Shown here piece by piece: positions 1 to 5,547 of a DNA stretch of 12,200 nucleotides; position 1 is the first letter of the stretch; each line of letters begins with the position of its first letter. The translations under genes were made by a program, and so were the position numbers. Origin of the DNA: JBQCDV01 sp051960855. Its GTDB lineage: Bacteria; Actinomycetota; Actinomycetes; JAJZTN01. The stretch covers positions 1-12,200 of the forward strand of contig JBQCDV010000083.1 of NCBI GenBank assembly GCA_051960855.1. Reading direction: 5' to 3'. Under the pieces are notes generated by a model that was not told the DNA's origin, searched no databases, and saw only the letters and a program-made list of their open reading frames with translations.

Positions 1-509
1 CTGCTGACGACATCGCCGTCCTGGGTGCGTCTCATGCCTACGCCTGCTTCTGCCCCACCACAGAGCGGGACCTCGCGGACGGCATCGGCCCGGCCCGCGC
101 CCTTGCCGACGCCGGTGCGCGGCTGTGCCTCGGCAGCGACCAGCACGCGGTGATCGACCTGCTCGAGGAGGCCCGAGCGCTGGAGCTGCACGAGCGACTG
201 TCGTCGCTGCAGCGCGGCCGGCTGTCCCCTGCCGAACTTCTCGTCGCTCTGACGTCAGCTGGGCACCGCAGCCTGGGGTGGGAGGACACCGGCGCGCTGG
301 AGGTGGGGGCGCGCGCGGACCTCGTGACCGTGCGGCTCGACACCGTCCGGACCTCGGGAGCGCTGCCCGAGCAGGCGGTCATGGCCGCGACGGCCGCCGA
401 CGTCGACACCGTCATCGTCGACGGCCGCACGGTGGTGCGGGAGGGTCAGCATGTGAGCATCGATGTCGCCGCCGAGCTGAGGGATGCCATCGCCGAGGTG
501 ACCCGATGA
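1..509 (+). CDS. hutF: Formimidoylglutamate deiminase, C-terminal part (partial)
   Basis: The gene enters from the left edge; 168 C-terminal codons are visible, reading from base 3 to a TGA at 507-509. Full-length family members are about 450 residues, so roughly the last third is present. The visible part shows SHAYACFCPTTERDLADGI near the edge and LGSDQHAVIDLLEEARALE at visible residues 43-61. Both are characteristic of HutF in the amidohydrolase superfamily, and the Asp of GSDQH is the expected metal/catalytic aspartate. The end (GARADLVTVRLD) is the closing beta segment of the amidohydrolase fold. HutF hydrolyses N-formimidoyl-L-glutamate to N-formyl-L-glutamate and ammonia in the cytoplasmic histidine degradation route. 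It overlaps hutI by four bases (ATGA), which fits an operon. The family call is secure; only the N-terminal two thirds cannot be judged. Confidence 0.93.
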   Translation, partial: ADDIAVLGASHAYACFCPTTERDLADGIGPARALADAGARLCLGSDQHAVIDLLEEARALELHERLSSLQRGRLSPAELLVALTSAGHRSLGWEDTGALEVGARADLVTVRLDTVRTSGALPEQAVMAATAADVDTVIVDGRTVVREGQHVSIDVAAELRDAIAEVTR

Positions 510-1702
510 GCACCGTCCTGCTGACCAACATCGGCACGCTCGTGACCAACGACCCCACGCATCCCGACGCAGCCCTTGGTCCGCTCGGTGTCATCAGCGA
601 CGCCGCCGTCGTCATCGCGGGCAGCCGCATCGCCTGGGTGGGCCGTGGGGCTGAGGCCCCAGCCGCCGACACCTCCCTCGACCTGGGCGGACGCGCTGTC
701 ATCCCGGGTTTCGTCGACAGCCACGCTCACCTCGTCTTCGCCGGCGACCGGGCCGCCGAGTTCGCCGCCCGCATGTCTGGCCAGCCGTACGCCGCCGGCG
801 GCATCCGCACGACCGTCGCGGCGACGCGAGCCGCGACGGACGAGCAGCTGCTCGCCAACGCCGTTCGGCTCGTGGGCGAGCTGCAGCGGCAGGGCACCAC
901 GACTGTCGAGATCAAGAGCGGCTACGGCCTCACCGTCGTCGACGAGGCCCGGTCCCTCGCTGTCGCCAGGCAGCTGACGCCCGAGACCACCTTCCTCGGC
1001 GCTCACGTCGTGCCTCCGGAGTACACCGACGACGCCGGTGGCTACGTGGACCTCGTGACGGGGCCGATGCTCGCGGCGGCCGCTCCGCACGCTCGGTGGG
1101 TCGACGTCTTCTGTGAGCGCGGCGCCTTCGATGCCGACGAGGCCCGCGCGATCCTCACTGCGGGGATGGCCGCTGGCCTGCTGCCGCGCATCCACGCGAA
1201 CCAGCTCGGCCACGGACCCGGTGTGCAACTGGCGTGCGAGCTCGGTGCGGCCAGCGCCGACCACTGCACGCACCTCGACGACGCCGACGTGCAGGCGCTG
1301 CGGGACTCCGGGACCATCGCGACCCTGCTGCCCGGCGCCGAGTTCTCGACGCGGTCGCCGTGGCCCGACGCGCGGCGGCTGCTCGACGCCGGCGTCACCG
1401 TGGCCCTCGCCACCGACTGCAACCCTGGCTCCTCCTATACGACCTCGATGCCCTTCTGCATCGCGCTCGCGGTGCGGGACATGGGAATGACGCCGGACGA
1501 GGCGGTGTGGGCGTCCACGGCGGGTGGGGCACGGGCGCTGCTGCGCGACGACGTCGGCGTCGTCCGTGAGGGAGCCCGGGGGGACCTCGCGGTGCTCGAC
1601 GCACCGTCGCACCTCCACCTGGCCTACCGGCCCGGTGTGCCACTCGTCGTGCAGACCTGGAAGGACGGGCGCGAGGTCACTGGCGCACAATGGCCCCGAT
1701 GA
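506..1702 (+). CDS. hutI: Imidazolonepropionase
   Basis: The product has 398 residues, close to the usual family length of about 400. It hydrolyses 4-imidazolone-5-propionate to N-formimidoyl-L-glutamate, the third step of histidine degradation, and supplies the substrate of the HutF encoded just upstream. Metal-site motifs of the amidohydrolase fold are intact: HxH at His73/His75, His230 (PRIHANQ), His253 (ADHCTH) and Asp304. Residues 304-310 read DCNPGSS, a segment typical of HutI. CERGAF at 203-208 and KSGYGL at 137-142 are also family hallmarks. The ATG at 506 was chosen because the protein then begins like other HutI proteins and a GAGG at 495-498 sits seven bases upstream. The same frame stays open further 5', but that extension translates to Arg/Ala/Gly-rich sequence inside hutF and is spurious. 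The stop overlaps the next gene. Confidence 0.96.
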   Translation: MSTVLLTNIGTLVTNDPTHPDAALGPLGVISDAAVVIAGSRIAWVGRGAEAPAADTSLDLGGRAVIPGFVDSHAHLVFAGDRAAEFAARMSGQPYAAGGIRTTVAATRAATDEQLLANAVRLVGELQRQGTTTVEIKSGYGLTVVDEARSLAVARQLTPETTFLGAHVVPPEYTDDAGGYVDLVTGPMLAAAAPHARWVDVFCERGAFDADEARAILTAGMAAGLLPRIHANQLGHGPGVQLACELGAASADHCTHLDDADVQALRDSGTIATLLPGAEFSTRSPWPDARRLLDAGVTVALATDCNPGSSYTTSMPFCIALAVRDMGMTPDEAVWASTAGGARALLRDDVGVVREGARGDLAVLDAPSHLHLAYRPGVPLVVQTWKDGREVTGAQWPR

Positions 1703-2493
1703 TTGAGATCCTGAACGCCGCTGGCGTCGCGCAAGGCAGGAAGACAGGCGCGCTGGTCGCCGACATCCTCCAGACCCTCAAGGCGCGCAGCGCCGTCGGC
1801 ACCAACCTGCTCGAGATCGACGCGTGGACCCGGCAGCTCATCACCGACGCCGGGGCCGTCTCCTGCTACGTCGACTACGCACCGCCGTTCGGCCGCGGAC
1901 CGTTCGGGCACTACATCTGCACCTCGGTCAACGACGCGGTGCTGCACGGTCTGCCGCACGACTACGCGCTGGCCGACGGCGACCTGCTCTCCCTCGACCT
2001 GGCTGTCTCGCTGGGAGGCGTCGTCGCGGACTCCGCGATCAGCTTCGTCGTCGGCAGTGGTCGGGCGGGTGCCGACCCCTCCACCGACGCGGATGCGGCG
2101 TTGATCGAGGCGACGGAGCGCGCTTTGCAGGCGGGCATCGCCGCAGCCCGGCCGGGGGCGCGGACCGGCGACCTGTCGGCGGCGATCGGGGCGGTCCTCA
2201 CCGACGCGGGCTACCCGGTGAACACCGAGTTCGGTGGCCACGGCGTCGGCTCGACGATGCACCAGGACCCGCACGTCTCCAACAACGGACACGCCGGTCG
2301 CGGCTACAAGCTGCGGCCGGGGCTGCTGCTGGCCCTCGAGCCCTGGGTGATGGCTGACACCGACGAGCTCGTCACGGATGACGACGGCTGGACGCTGCGC
2401 AGCGCGACGGGTTGCCGCACCGCCCACACCGAGCACACGATCGCCATCACCGAGGACGGCGCCGAGATCCTGACCCTGCCGACGGGCGCCTAG
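1690..2493 (+). CDS. map: Type I methionine aminopeptidase
   Basis: This 267-residue protein of the M24 (pita-bread) family removes N-terminal methionine from new proteins. All five dinuclear-metal ligands and the catalytic His are in place: His86 (VLHG), Asp103 (LSLDLAV), Asp114 (VADSA), His184 (GGHGVG), Glu217 (LALEP) and Glu248 (TEHT). It has no N-terminal SH3-binding or zinc-finger extension. It is diverged from housekeeping MetAP around residues 57-79, where a loop with CYVDYAPPFGRGPFGHY precedes the conserved ICTSVND. Two in-frame starts exist: ATG 1690, 13 bases after a GAGG at 1673-1676, and ATG 1699, which overlaps the hutI stop as ATGA. The first is used here. Either way the gene overlaps hutI and is probably translated with it. 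Because of the location and divergence it may be a second MetAP paralogue rather than the only one (inference). Confidence 0.9.
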   Translation: MAPMIEILNAAGVAQGRKTGALVADILQTLKARSAVGTNLLEIDAWTRQLITDAGAVSCYVDYAPPFGRGPFGHYICTSVNDAVLHGLPHDYALADGDLLSLDLAVSLGGVVADSAISFVVGSGRAGADPSTDADAALIEATERALQAGIAAARPGARTGDLSAAIGAVLTDAGYPVNTEFGGHGVGSTMHQDPHVSNNGHAGRGYKLRPGLLLALEPWVMADTDELVTDDDGWTLRSATGCRTAHTEHTIAITEDGAEILTLPTGA

Positions 2494-2522
2494 CGCTGAG
2501 AGCGCCGCCATGTGCCCGGCGG

Positions 2523-2560
2523 CTGACCTGGCGTCTGACCCTGGCGGCTGACCCTGGCGT
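2523..2560 (+). repeat. Three short tandem copies of a 12-13 bp unit
   Basis: CTGACCTGGCGT (2523-2534) is followed directly by CTGACCCTGGCGG (2535-2547) and CTGACCCTGGCGT (2548-2560). The array fills much of the 66 bp between the convergent map and reductase genes and runs up to the reductase stop codon. It may have arisen by slippage; no function is evident. Confidence 0.6.
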
Positions 2561-2564
2561 CAGC
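2547..2564. terminator. Possible bidirectional hairpin between convergent genes
   Basis: GCTGAC (2547-2552) and GTCAGC (2559-2564) form a perfect 6-bp stem with a 6-base loop. It sits at the end of the tandem repeats and overlaps the stop codon of the minus-strand reductase. A second small stem, GCGCT/AGCGC at 2493-2497 and 2501-2505, lies right after the map stop. There is no T-run on either side, so a terminator role is only suggested by the convergent layout. Confidence 0.25.
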
Positions 2565-3195
2565 GGGTCGTCCGGCGCGTGAAGGTCACGTGGGTGACGC
2601 CGGAGGGCGACGAGACCGACTCGACGTCGTAGCCGTCCTCCAGTCCCTCGAGTCCGTCCCAGAGCCGGACCCCGCGTCCGAGCACGATCGGGACCTGCAC
2701 CACATGCAGGTGGTCGACCAGCCCCGCGGCCAGGAACTGGCGGACCACACTGGCGCCGCCGCCGATCCGGACGTCACCGCCTCCGGCCGCGTCGCGCGCG
2801 ACGGCGAGCGCCTCCGCCGGCGCCGCGTCGAGGAAGTGAAACGTCGTCCCGCCGAGCATCTGCATCGGCGGCCGCGGCCGGTGCGTCAGCACAAAGGTGG
2901 GCGTGTGAAAGGGCGGGTTGTCCTCCCACCAGCCCTTCCACTCGGGGTCGTCCTGCCATCCCGGCGGCCCGAACTTGTTGGCGCCCATGATCTCGGCGCC
3001 GATCCCGTCGTTGTTCCGCTGGGCGAACGCGTCGTCGACGCCCGTCGTCCCGCCCTCGTGCCAGTACCGCGTGCGGAACATCCACTGGTGCAGGCGGTGC
3101 CCGGCATGCCCGAACGGCGCCTCCAGCGACTGCGGCTCGCCGGTCGCGAAACCGTCGAGGGAGATCGCGAAGTTGTGGACTCTGGTCAGCGACAA
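2560..3195 (-). CDS. RibD C-terminal / dihydrofolate-reductase-like protein
   Basis: A 211-residue protein of the family that joins the reductase domain of RibD with small DHFR-like proteins such as Bacillus YwjB/YyaP. Family landmarks are SLDGF at residues 12-16, GANKF at 71-75, VLTHRPR at 102-108, GGTTFHF at 115-121, GGGASV at 145-150 and the C-terminal strand IVLGRGVRLW at 170-179. These correspond to the NADPH-binding and core strands of the DHFR fold. The physiological substrate of such stand-alone proteins is usually unknown, and no pathway is shown by the neighbours. The start is TTG (3193-3195), supported by a perfect AAGGAGG at 3201-3207 (minus strand) with a five-base spacer. That ribosome-binding site begins just after the stop of the upstream secreted-protein gene, so the two are probably one transcript. 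Family assignment is strong, function open. Confidence 0.88.
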   Translation of the reverse strand: MSLTRVHNFAISLDGFATGEPQSLEAPFGHAGHRLHQWMFRTRYWHEGGTTGVDDAFAQRNNDGIGAEIMGANKFGPPGWQDDPEWKGWWEDNPPFHTPTFVLTHRPRPPMQMLGGTTFHFLDAAPAEALAVARDAAGGGDVRIGGGASVVRQFLAAGLVDHLHVVQVPIVLGRGVRLWDGLEGLEDGYDVESVSSPSGVTHVTFTRRTTR

Positions 3196-3211
3196 CGAAT
3201 CCTCCTTGGCG

Positions 3212-3970
3212 TCACACGCTCACCTGGTCGAGCAGCTGCGTCAGGTCATCGAGACCGTCGCTGCCGCCGCTGCTGCCACTGCCGCTGCCCTGCCCCTCGC
3301 CGGAGGTGTCACCGGGACCGTCCACCGTCCGGTGCTTCGGGGTCCGGTTGACCAGCCGGGTCAGCGCCTCTGGCAGCTTGGTCGTGAGCTTGTCGGCCTG
3401 CGCCTGCGTCAGTCGCCCGGACGTGACGGCCTTGTCGATCGCGGCCTCCGCGCGGGTTGTCATCGCCGCAACGAGGCCGTCGACGCTCGTGTCAGCCCCG
3501 GTCGCGACATCGGCGAGGCTCTTCCCGGACTGCAGCTGCTGCCTGACCTGGGTCACCGACAGGTGGGTGTACTGCGCGGTCACCTGCACCGCCGCGTGCT
3601 CGAGCCGCATCAACCCGGCAACTCCGGGTCGCCACAGCCCCGGGTCCTTCGCCAGCGCAGCCGCGACGGCATTCGCCTGAGCGGCTGTCAGCGTCTGGTC
3701 CTTCACCAGCTGATTGAGACGCGCACGGATCGCCTTCTCGCGCCGGTCGGCCCGCCGCGTGGACGACGGCGAGGTTGCGCCGCTGTCGCCGTTCGTCGAG
3801 GTGCTTGCCGCGGTGACGGCCAGCGCTCCATCTCCGAACGACGCAGCGCTGGTCGAGGTCGCGTCGCTGCGCTGCAGGTGGGGCAGGGCGACGGCGGTCC
3901 CGCCGACTCCGAGGGCCAGCGCGCCGGTGGCGACGAGCGCGGTGGCGCGGTGGGAGAGGGTCTGAGGCAT
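3212..3970 (-). CDS. Secreted helical protein with two LTxxQA repeats, function unknown
   Basis: A 252-residue protein with an N-terminal signal peptide: positively charged start, hydrophobic core at about residues 9-28 (ALVATGALALGVGG) and possible cleavage after TAVA (residues 25-28). There is no lipobox cysteine. A Ser/Thr/Ala-rich linker (35-72) and a basic patch (RRADRREKAIRAR, 72-84) follow. Two similar helical units then appear: LVKDQTLTAAQANAVAAAL (88-106) and AVTSGRLTQAQADKLTTKL (181-199). Between them is a helical segment with LQSGKSLADVATGADTSVDGL (146-166). The tail is Gly/Ser-rich (219-238) and ends in an acidic amphipathic helix. The repeats resemble the G-x-LTxxQA-x helices seen in many exported actinobacterial and Firmicute proteins (YckD/DUF2680-like), but I cannot name the family with certainty. 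The ATG at 3970 has AAAGGAG at 3976-3982, inside a hairpin. The reductase gene follows 16 bases after its stop. Confidence 0.8.
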   Translation of the reverse strand: MPQTLSHRATALVATGALALGVGGTAVALPHLQRSDATSTSAASFGDGALAVTAASTSTNGDSGATSPSSTRRADRREKAIRARLNQLVKDQTLTAAQANAVAAALAKDPGLWRPGVAGLMRLEHAAVQVTAQYTHLSVTQVRQQLQSGKSLADVATGADTSVDGLVAAMTTRAEAAIDKAVTSGRLTQAQADKLTTKLPEALTRLVNRTPKHRTVDGPGDTSGEGQGSGSGSSGGSDGLDDLTQLLDQVSV

Positions 3971-3975
3971 CGGAA

Positions 3976-3990
3976 CTCCTTTCGAAGGAG
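3976..3990 (-). promoter_or_regulatory. Hairpin covering the ribosome-binding site of the secreted protein
   Basis: Read on the minus strand, CTCCTT (3990-3985) pairs perfectly with AAGGAG (3981-3976) around a three-base loop. The 3' arm is the Shine-Dalgarno sequence, five bases from the ATG at 3970. The pairing is seen directly in the sequence; control of translation is inferred. Confidence 0.45.
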
Positions 3991-4103
3991 GGGCGGCAAG
4001 GCCCCTTGCTGTCGTTCCGACGCTAAGAAGGCAGTCTGTGAATCACCTGAGAGCAGTCGAAAGATCACCGAAAGCCGGTGTCTGCGCTGCTGCGCCTCGA
4101 GCC

Positions 4104-4262
4104 CTACTGCAGCGTGCGCCAGACCCACTTCACGGCGGGGGCGGCGACGTCGATCGCTACCGGAGCTGCGAGACCCACCATGCCGACGACCACGACGCCG
4201 GCGAGCAGCCGGACGGGACGTCCGGGGCCACCGGTCGCGGGGTCGCGCATCTGCCGCAGCAT
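4104..4262 (-). CDS. Putative 52-residue single-pass membrane microprotein
   Basis: The frame runs from ATG (4262-4260) to TAG (4106-4104). It starts MLRQMRDPATGGPGRPVRLL, continues with a hydrophobic segment at about residues 19-42 (LLAGVVVVGMVGLAAPVAIDV) and ends AAPAVKWVWRTLQ. Arginines before the segment and the aromatic/basic end after it fit a single membrane helix. About 87% of third codon positions are G or C, as in neighbouring genes, which supports coding. Against it, no clear Shine-Dalgarno precedes the ATG, and the frame stays open upstream. It lies downstream of the DUF4235 gene on the same strand, 109 bp away. I do not recognise a family. A second in-frame ATG (codon 5) would give 48 residues. 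Confidence 0.5.
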   Translation of the reverse strand: MLRQMRDPATGGPGRPVRLLAGVVVVGMVGLAAPVAIDVAAPAVKWVWRTLQ

Positions 4263-4288
4263 GAGGCCAGGGTAGGCGCCGCGCGGTG

Positions 4289-4350
4289 CCCCTGTCCCGC
4301 CTAGCCCGCCACCGGTCTGGCCTCGCTCGACCCCTGTCCCGCCTCGCCCG
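4289..4350. repeat. Near-perfect 20-bp direct repeat
   Basis: The 20 bases at 4289-4308 recur at 4331-4350 with one difference (CCTAGCCC versus CCTCGCCC). Both lie in the 109-bp gap between the DUF4235 gene and the microprotein. The second copy falls in the loop of the hairpin at 4323-4363. It is probably a local duplication, with no recognisable attachment-site or binding-site identity. Confidence 0.6.
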
Positions 4351-4363
4351 TCCCGTCGAGCGA
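4323..4363 (-). terminator. Possible stem-loop downstream of the DUF4235 gene
   Basis: TCGCTCGAC (4323-4331) and GTCGAGCGA (4355-4363) form a perfect 9-bp stem with a 23-base loop, nine bases after the DUF4235 stop on the minus strand. No T-tract follows, so it could be a weak terminator, an mRNA-end stabiliser or a chance pairing. Confidence 0.35.
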
Positions 4364-4371
4364 AGCGATCC

Positions 4372-4653
4372 TCAGGCGGCGACCTTGTCCATGCCGGGAG
4401 GCAGGTGGCCGGTGGACTTGCGGTAGTACTGCGCGGCCTTGCGGGCGGCCAGCAGCCGGGCGATGCCGACGGCGGTGCCGGAGGCGACCGCCCAGCCGAT
4501 CGCCTCCTGCCAGGTCGTGTCGGGGTCCTCCGGGTTGGCCGGTGGCGGGGACCCCACGACGGCGTGCCAGCCGGTCGTGAGGACCTTCCGAGCGGCGACG
4601 CCGGCGACGATGGCGAAGAGGCTGCCGAACAGCTTGAACACGATCTTGCCCAT
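4372..4653 (-). CDS. DUF4235 family small membrane protein
   Basis: A 93-residue protein matching the actinobacterial DUF4235 pattern. The first membrane segment (about residues 5-24, VFKLFGSLFAIVAGVAARKV) is followed by GWHAVVGSPPPANPEDP (28-44). The second segment (about 50-70) reads EAIGWAVASGTAVGIARLLAA, followed by RKAAQYYRKSTGHLPPG. Length and order of elements fit the family, whose function is unknown. The ribosome-binding site is weak (GCAGG about nine bases upstream). The gene is divergent from the thiamine transport operon and its start lies about 30 bp from that operon's predicted -35 box. Nothing in the sequence links it to thiamine. A longer overlapping frame on the same strand is an Arg/Gly-rich shadow. 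Confidence 0.82.
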   Translation of the reverse strand: MGKIVFKLFGSLFAIVAGVAARKVLTTGWHAVVGSPPPANPEDPDTTWQEAIGWAVASGTAVGIARLLAARKAAQYYRKSTGHLPPGMDKVAA

Positions 4654-4682
4654 GACCGCGAGCCTGCCCCGGATTCCTCACG

Positions 4683-4712
4683 CTGTCACCTCGCAGGCCC
4701 CGGTGCTAGATT
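4683..4712 (+). promoter_or_regulatory. Predicted promoter of the thiamine transport operon
   Basis: A -35-like CTGTCA (4683-4688, 4/6 to TTGACA) is followed after 18 bases by TAGATT (4707-4712, 4/6 to TATAAT). The -10 is preceded by TGC, an extended -10 element. Transcription would start near 4718-4721, just before the riboswitch, which supports the placement. No other -10 of similar quality was seen between the two divergent genes. Confidence 0.55.
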
Positions 4713-4721
4713 CGCCAGCAG

Positions 4722-4813
4722 TACGACAGGGGAGCGCCACAGAGGCGCTGAGAGTGCGGAGCTTCCGCAGACCCTCGAACCTGATCCGGGTCATGCCGGC
4801 GCAGGGAGTCGGG
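4722..4813 (+). promoter_or_regulatory. TPP riboswitch (THI element)
   Basis: The conserved aptamer elements are all present in order. P1 pairs CGAC (4724-4727) with GTCG (4808-4811). P2 pairs AGCGCC (4733-4738) with GGCGCT (4744-4749). CTGAGA, the pyrimidine-sensing motif, follows at 4748-4753. A variable P3 hairpin pairs TGCGGA (4755-4760) with TCCGCA (4764-4769). Then come ACCCTCGAACCTGATC (4771-4786) and CGGGTCATGCCGGCGCAGGGA (the diphosphate-sensing P4/P5 side, to 4807). It lies 50 bp upstream of ykoE, so thiamine diphosphate is expected to turn the importer off. There is no U-tract terminator between aptamer and gene, which favours control of translation initiation. Confidence 0.95.
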
Positions 4814-4863
4814 CTCTATCGGACCATCTGGTCCCCCCGTCGGATCCGTCAAGGGAGACCGAC

Positions 4864-5499
4864 GTGACCTCAACACCGTTGCTGTCCAACCGCCACACCG
4901 TCCTCGCGCGCCGACCGCTGCTCGGCTGGCGCACCGTCGACCTGGTCGTCGCCGCGATGCTCGGCGTCGCGTTCGGCGTGGCCTACTGGGGCTGGGCCGC
5001 CCTCTACGAGCCGCTATCCAAGCTGACGACGGCCTTCGCCCCTGCCGTCGGCCTTTTCGGCTCGCCGTGGTTGCTGGCCGCGGTCGTCGGAGCCGCCATC
5101 GTCCGCCGTCCCGGCGCGGCCCTGCTGGCCGAGGTGCTGGCTGCGACCGTCGAAGCGCTCCTCGGCAACGAGTGGGGCTGGACGACGTTGCTGTCCGGTG
5201 TCCTCGAGGGGCTCGGCGTCGAGGTGGTGCTGGCGCTGTTCCTCTTCCGTCGCTTCGGATGGCTGCCGCTGTCGCTGGGGGCCGCGCTGTCGGCCGTCTT
5301 CGAGTGCGTCTACGAGTGGCCGGCCTACTGGCAGGGGACGTTCACGGTCGGGCAGATGTACCTCTACACCGCCTTCTTCGCCGCCTCGTCGTTCGTCGTC
5401 GCCGGTCTCGGTGGCTGGGCGCTGACTCGCGCGATGGGCCGTACTGGAGCGCTGTCCGCCTTTCCCGCAGGGCAGGAGGCAGTCGCAGCGCGTGGCTGA
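4864..5499 (+). CDS. ykoE: ECF transporter S component for thiamine/HMP (YkoE family)
   Basis: A 211-residue integral membrane protein with about five or six hydrophobic segments (roughly 24-47, 60-80, 84-100, 110-128, 134-150 and 166-190). YkoE-type hallmarks are GWRTVDLVVAAMLGVAFGVA (21-40), RRPGAALLAEVLAATVEALLG (81-101) with the conserved PGAA and glutamate, and the adjoining WGW and GLGVEVVLAL stretches. It is the substrate-binding subunit of an energy-coupling-factor importer for hydroxymethylpyrimidine or thiamine. The GTG at 4864 is chosen because AAGGGAG (4851-4857) precedes it by six bases and the protein then starts just before its first membrane helix. The frame is open further upstream, through the riboswitch, but that is not coding. 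The TPP riboswitch directly upstream independently confirms a thiamine role. Confidence 0.92.
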   Translation: MTSTPLLSNRHTVLARRPLLGWRTVDLVVAAMLGVAFGVAYWGWAALYEPLSKLTTAFAPAVGLFGSPWLLAAVVGAAIVRRPGAALLAEVLAATVEALLGNEWGWTTLLSGVLEGLGVEVVLALFLFRRFGWLPLSLGAALSAVFECVYEWPAYWQGTFTVGQMYLYTAFFAASSFVVAGLGGWALTRAMGRTGALSAFPAGQEAVAARG

Positions 5500-5547
5500 G
5501 GCTGCCCGCTCGGCTGCGGCTCGGGAGTTGGGTCAGTTGCCGCAGCT

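Noticed and set aside
125..505. 127-codon N-terminal extension of hutI
   Set aside because: It overlaps hutF in another frame, translates to Arg/Gly-rich sequence, and HutI has normal length without it.
446..1690. 414-codon minus-strand frame opposite hutI
   Set aside because: hutI carries all catalytic motifs; the antisense translation is Val/Gly/Arg-rich with no family resemblance.
4038..4046. Small palindrome GTGAATCAC upstream of the secreted protein
   Set aside because: It has only four-base arms and no convincing -35/-10 pair nearby, so no operator can be claimed.
2918..4264. 448-codon plus-strand frame across the reductase and the secreted protein
   Set aside because: It crosses two minus-strand genes that both have strong ribosome-binding sites and sensible proteins. 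Its own translation is low-complexity Arg/Gly/Ala.
4405..4863. N-terminal extension of ykoE through the riboswitch
   Set aside because: The region holds the TPP aptamer and the opposite-strand DUF4235 gene; GTG 4864 has a well-spaced ribosome-binding site.
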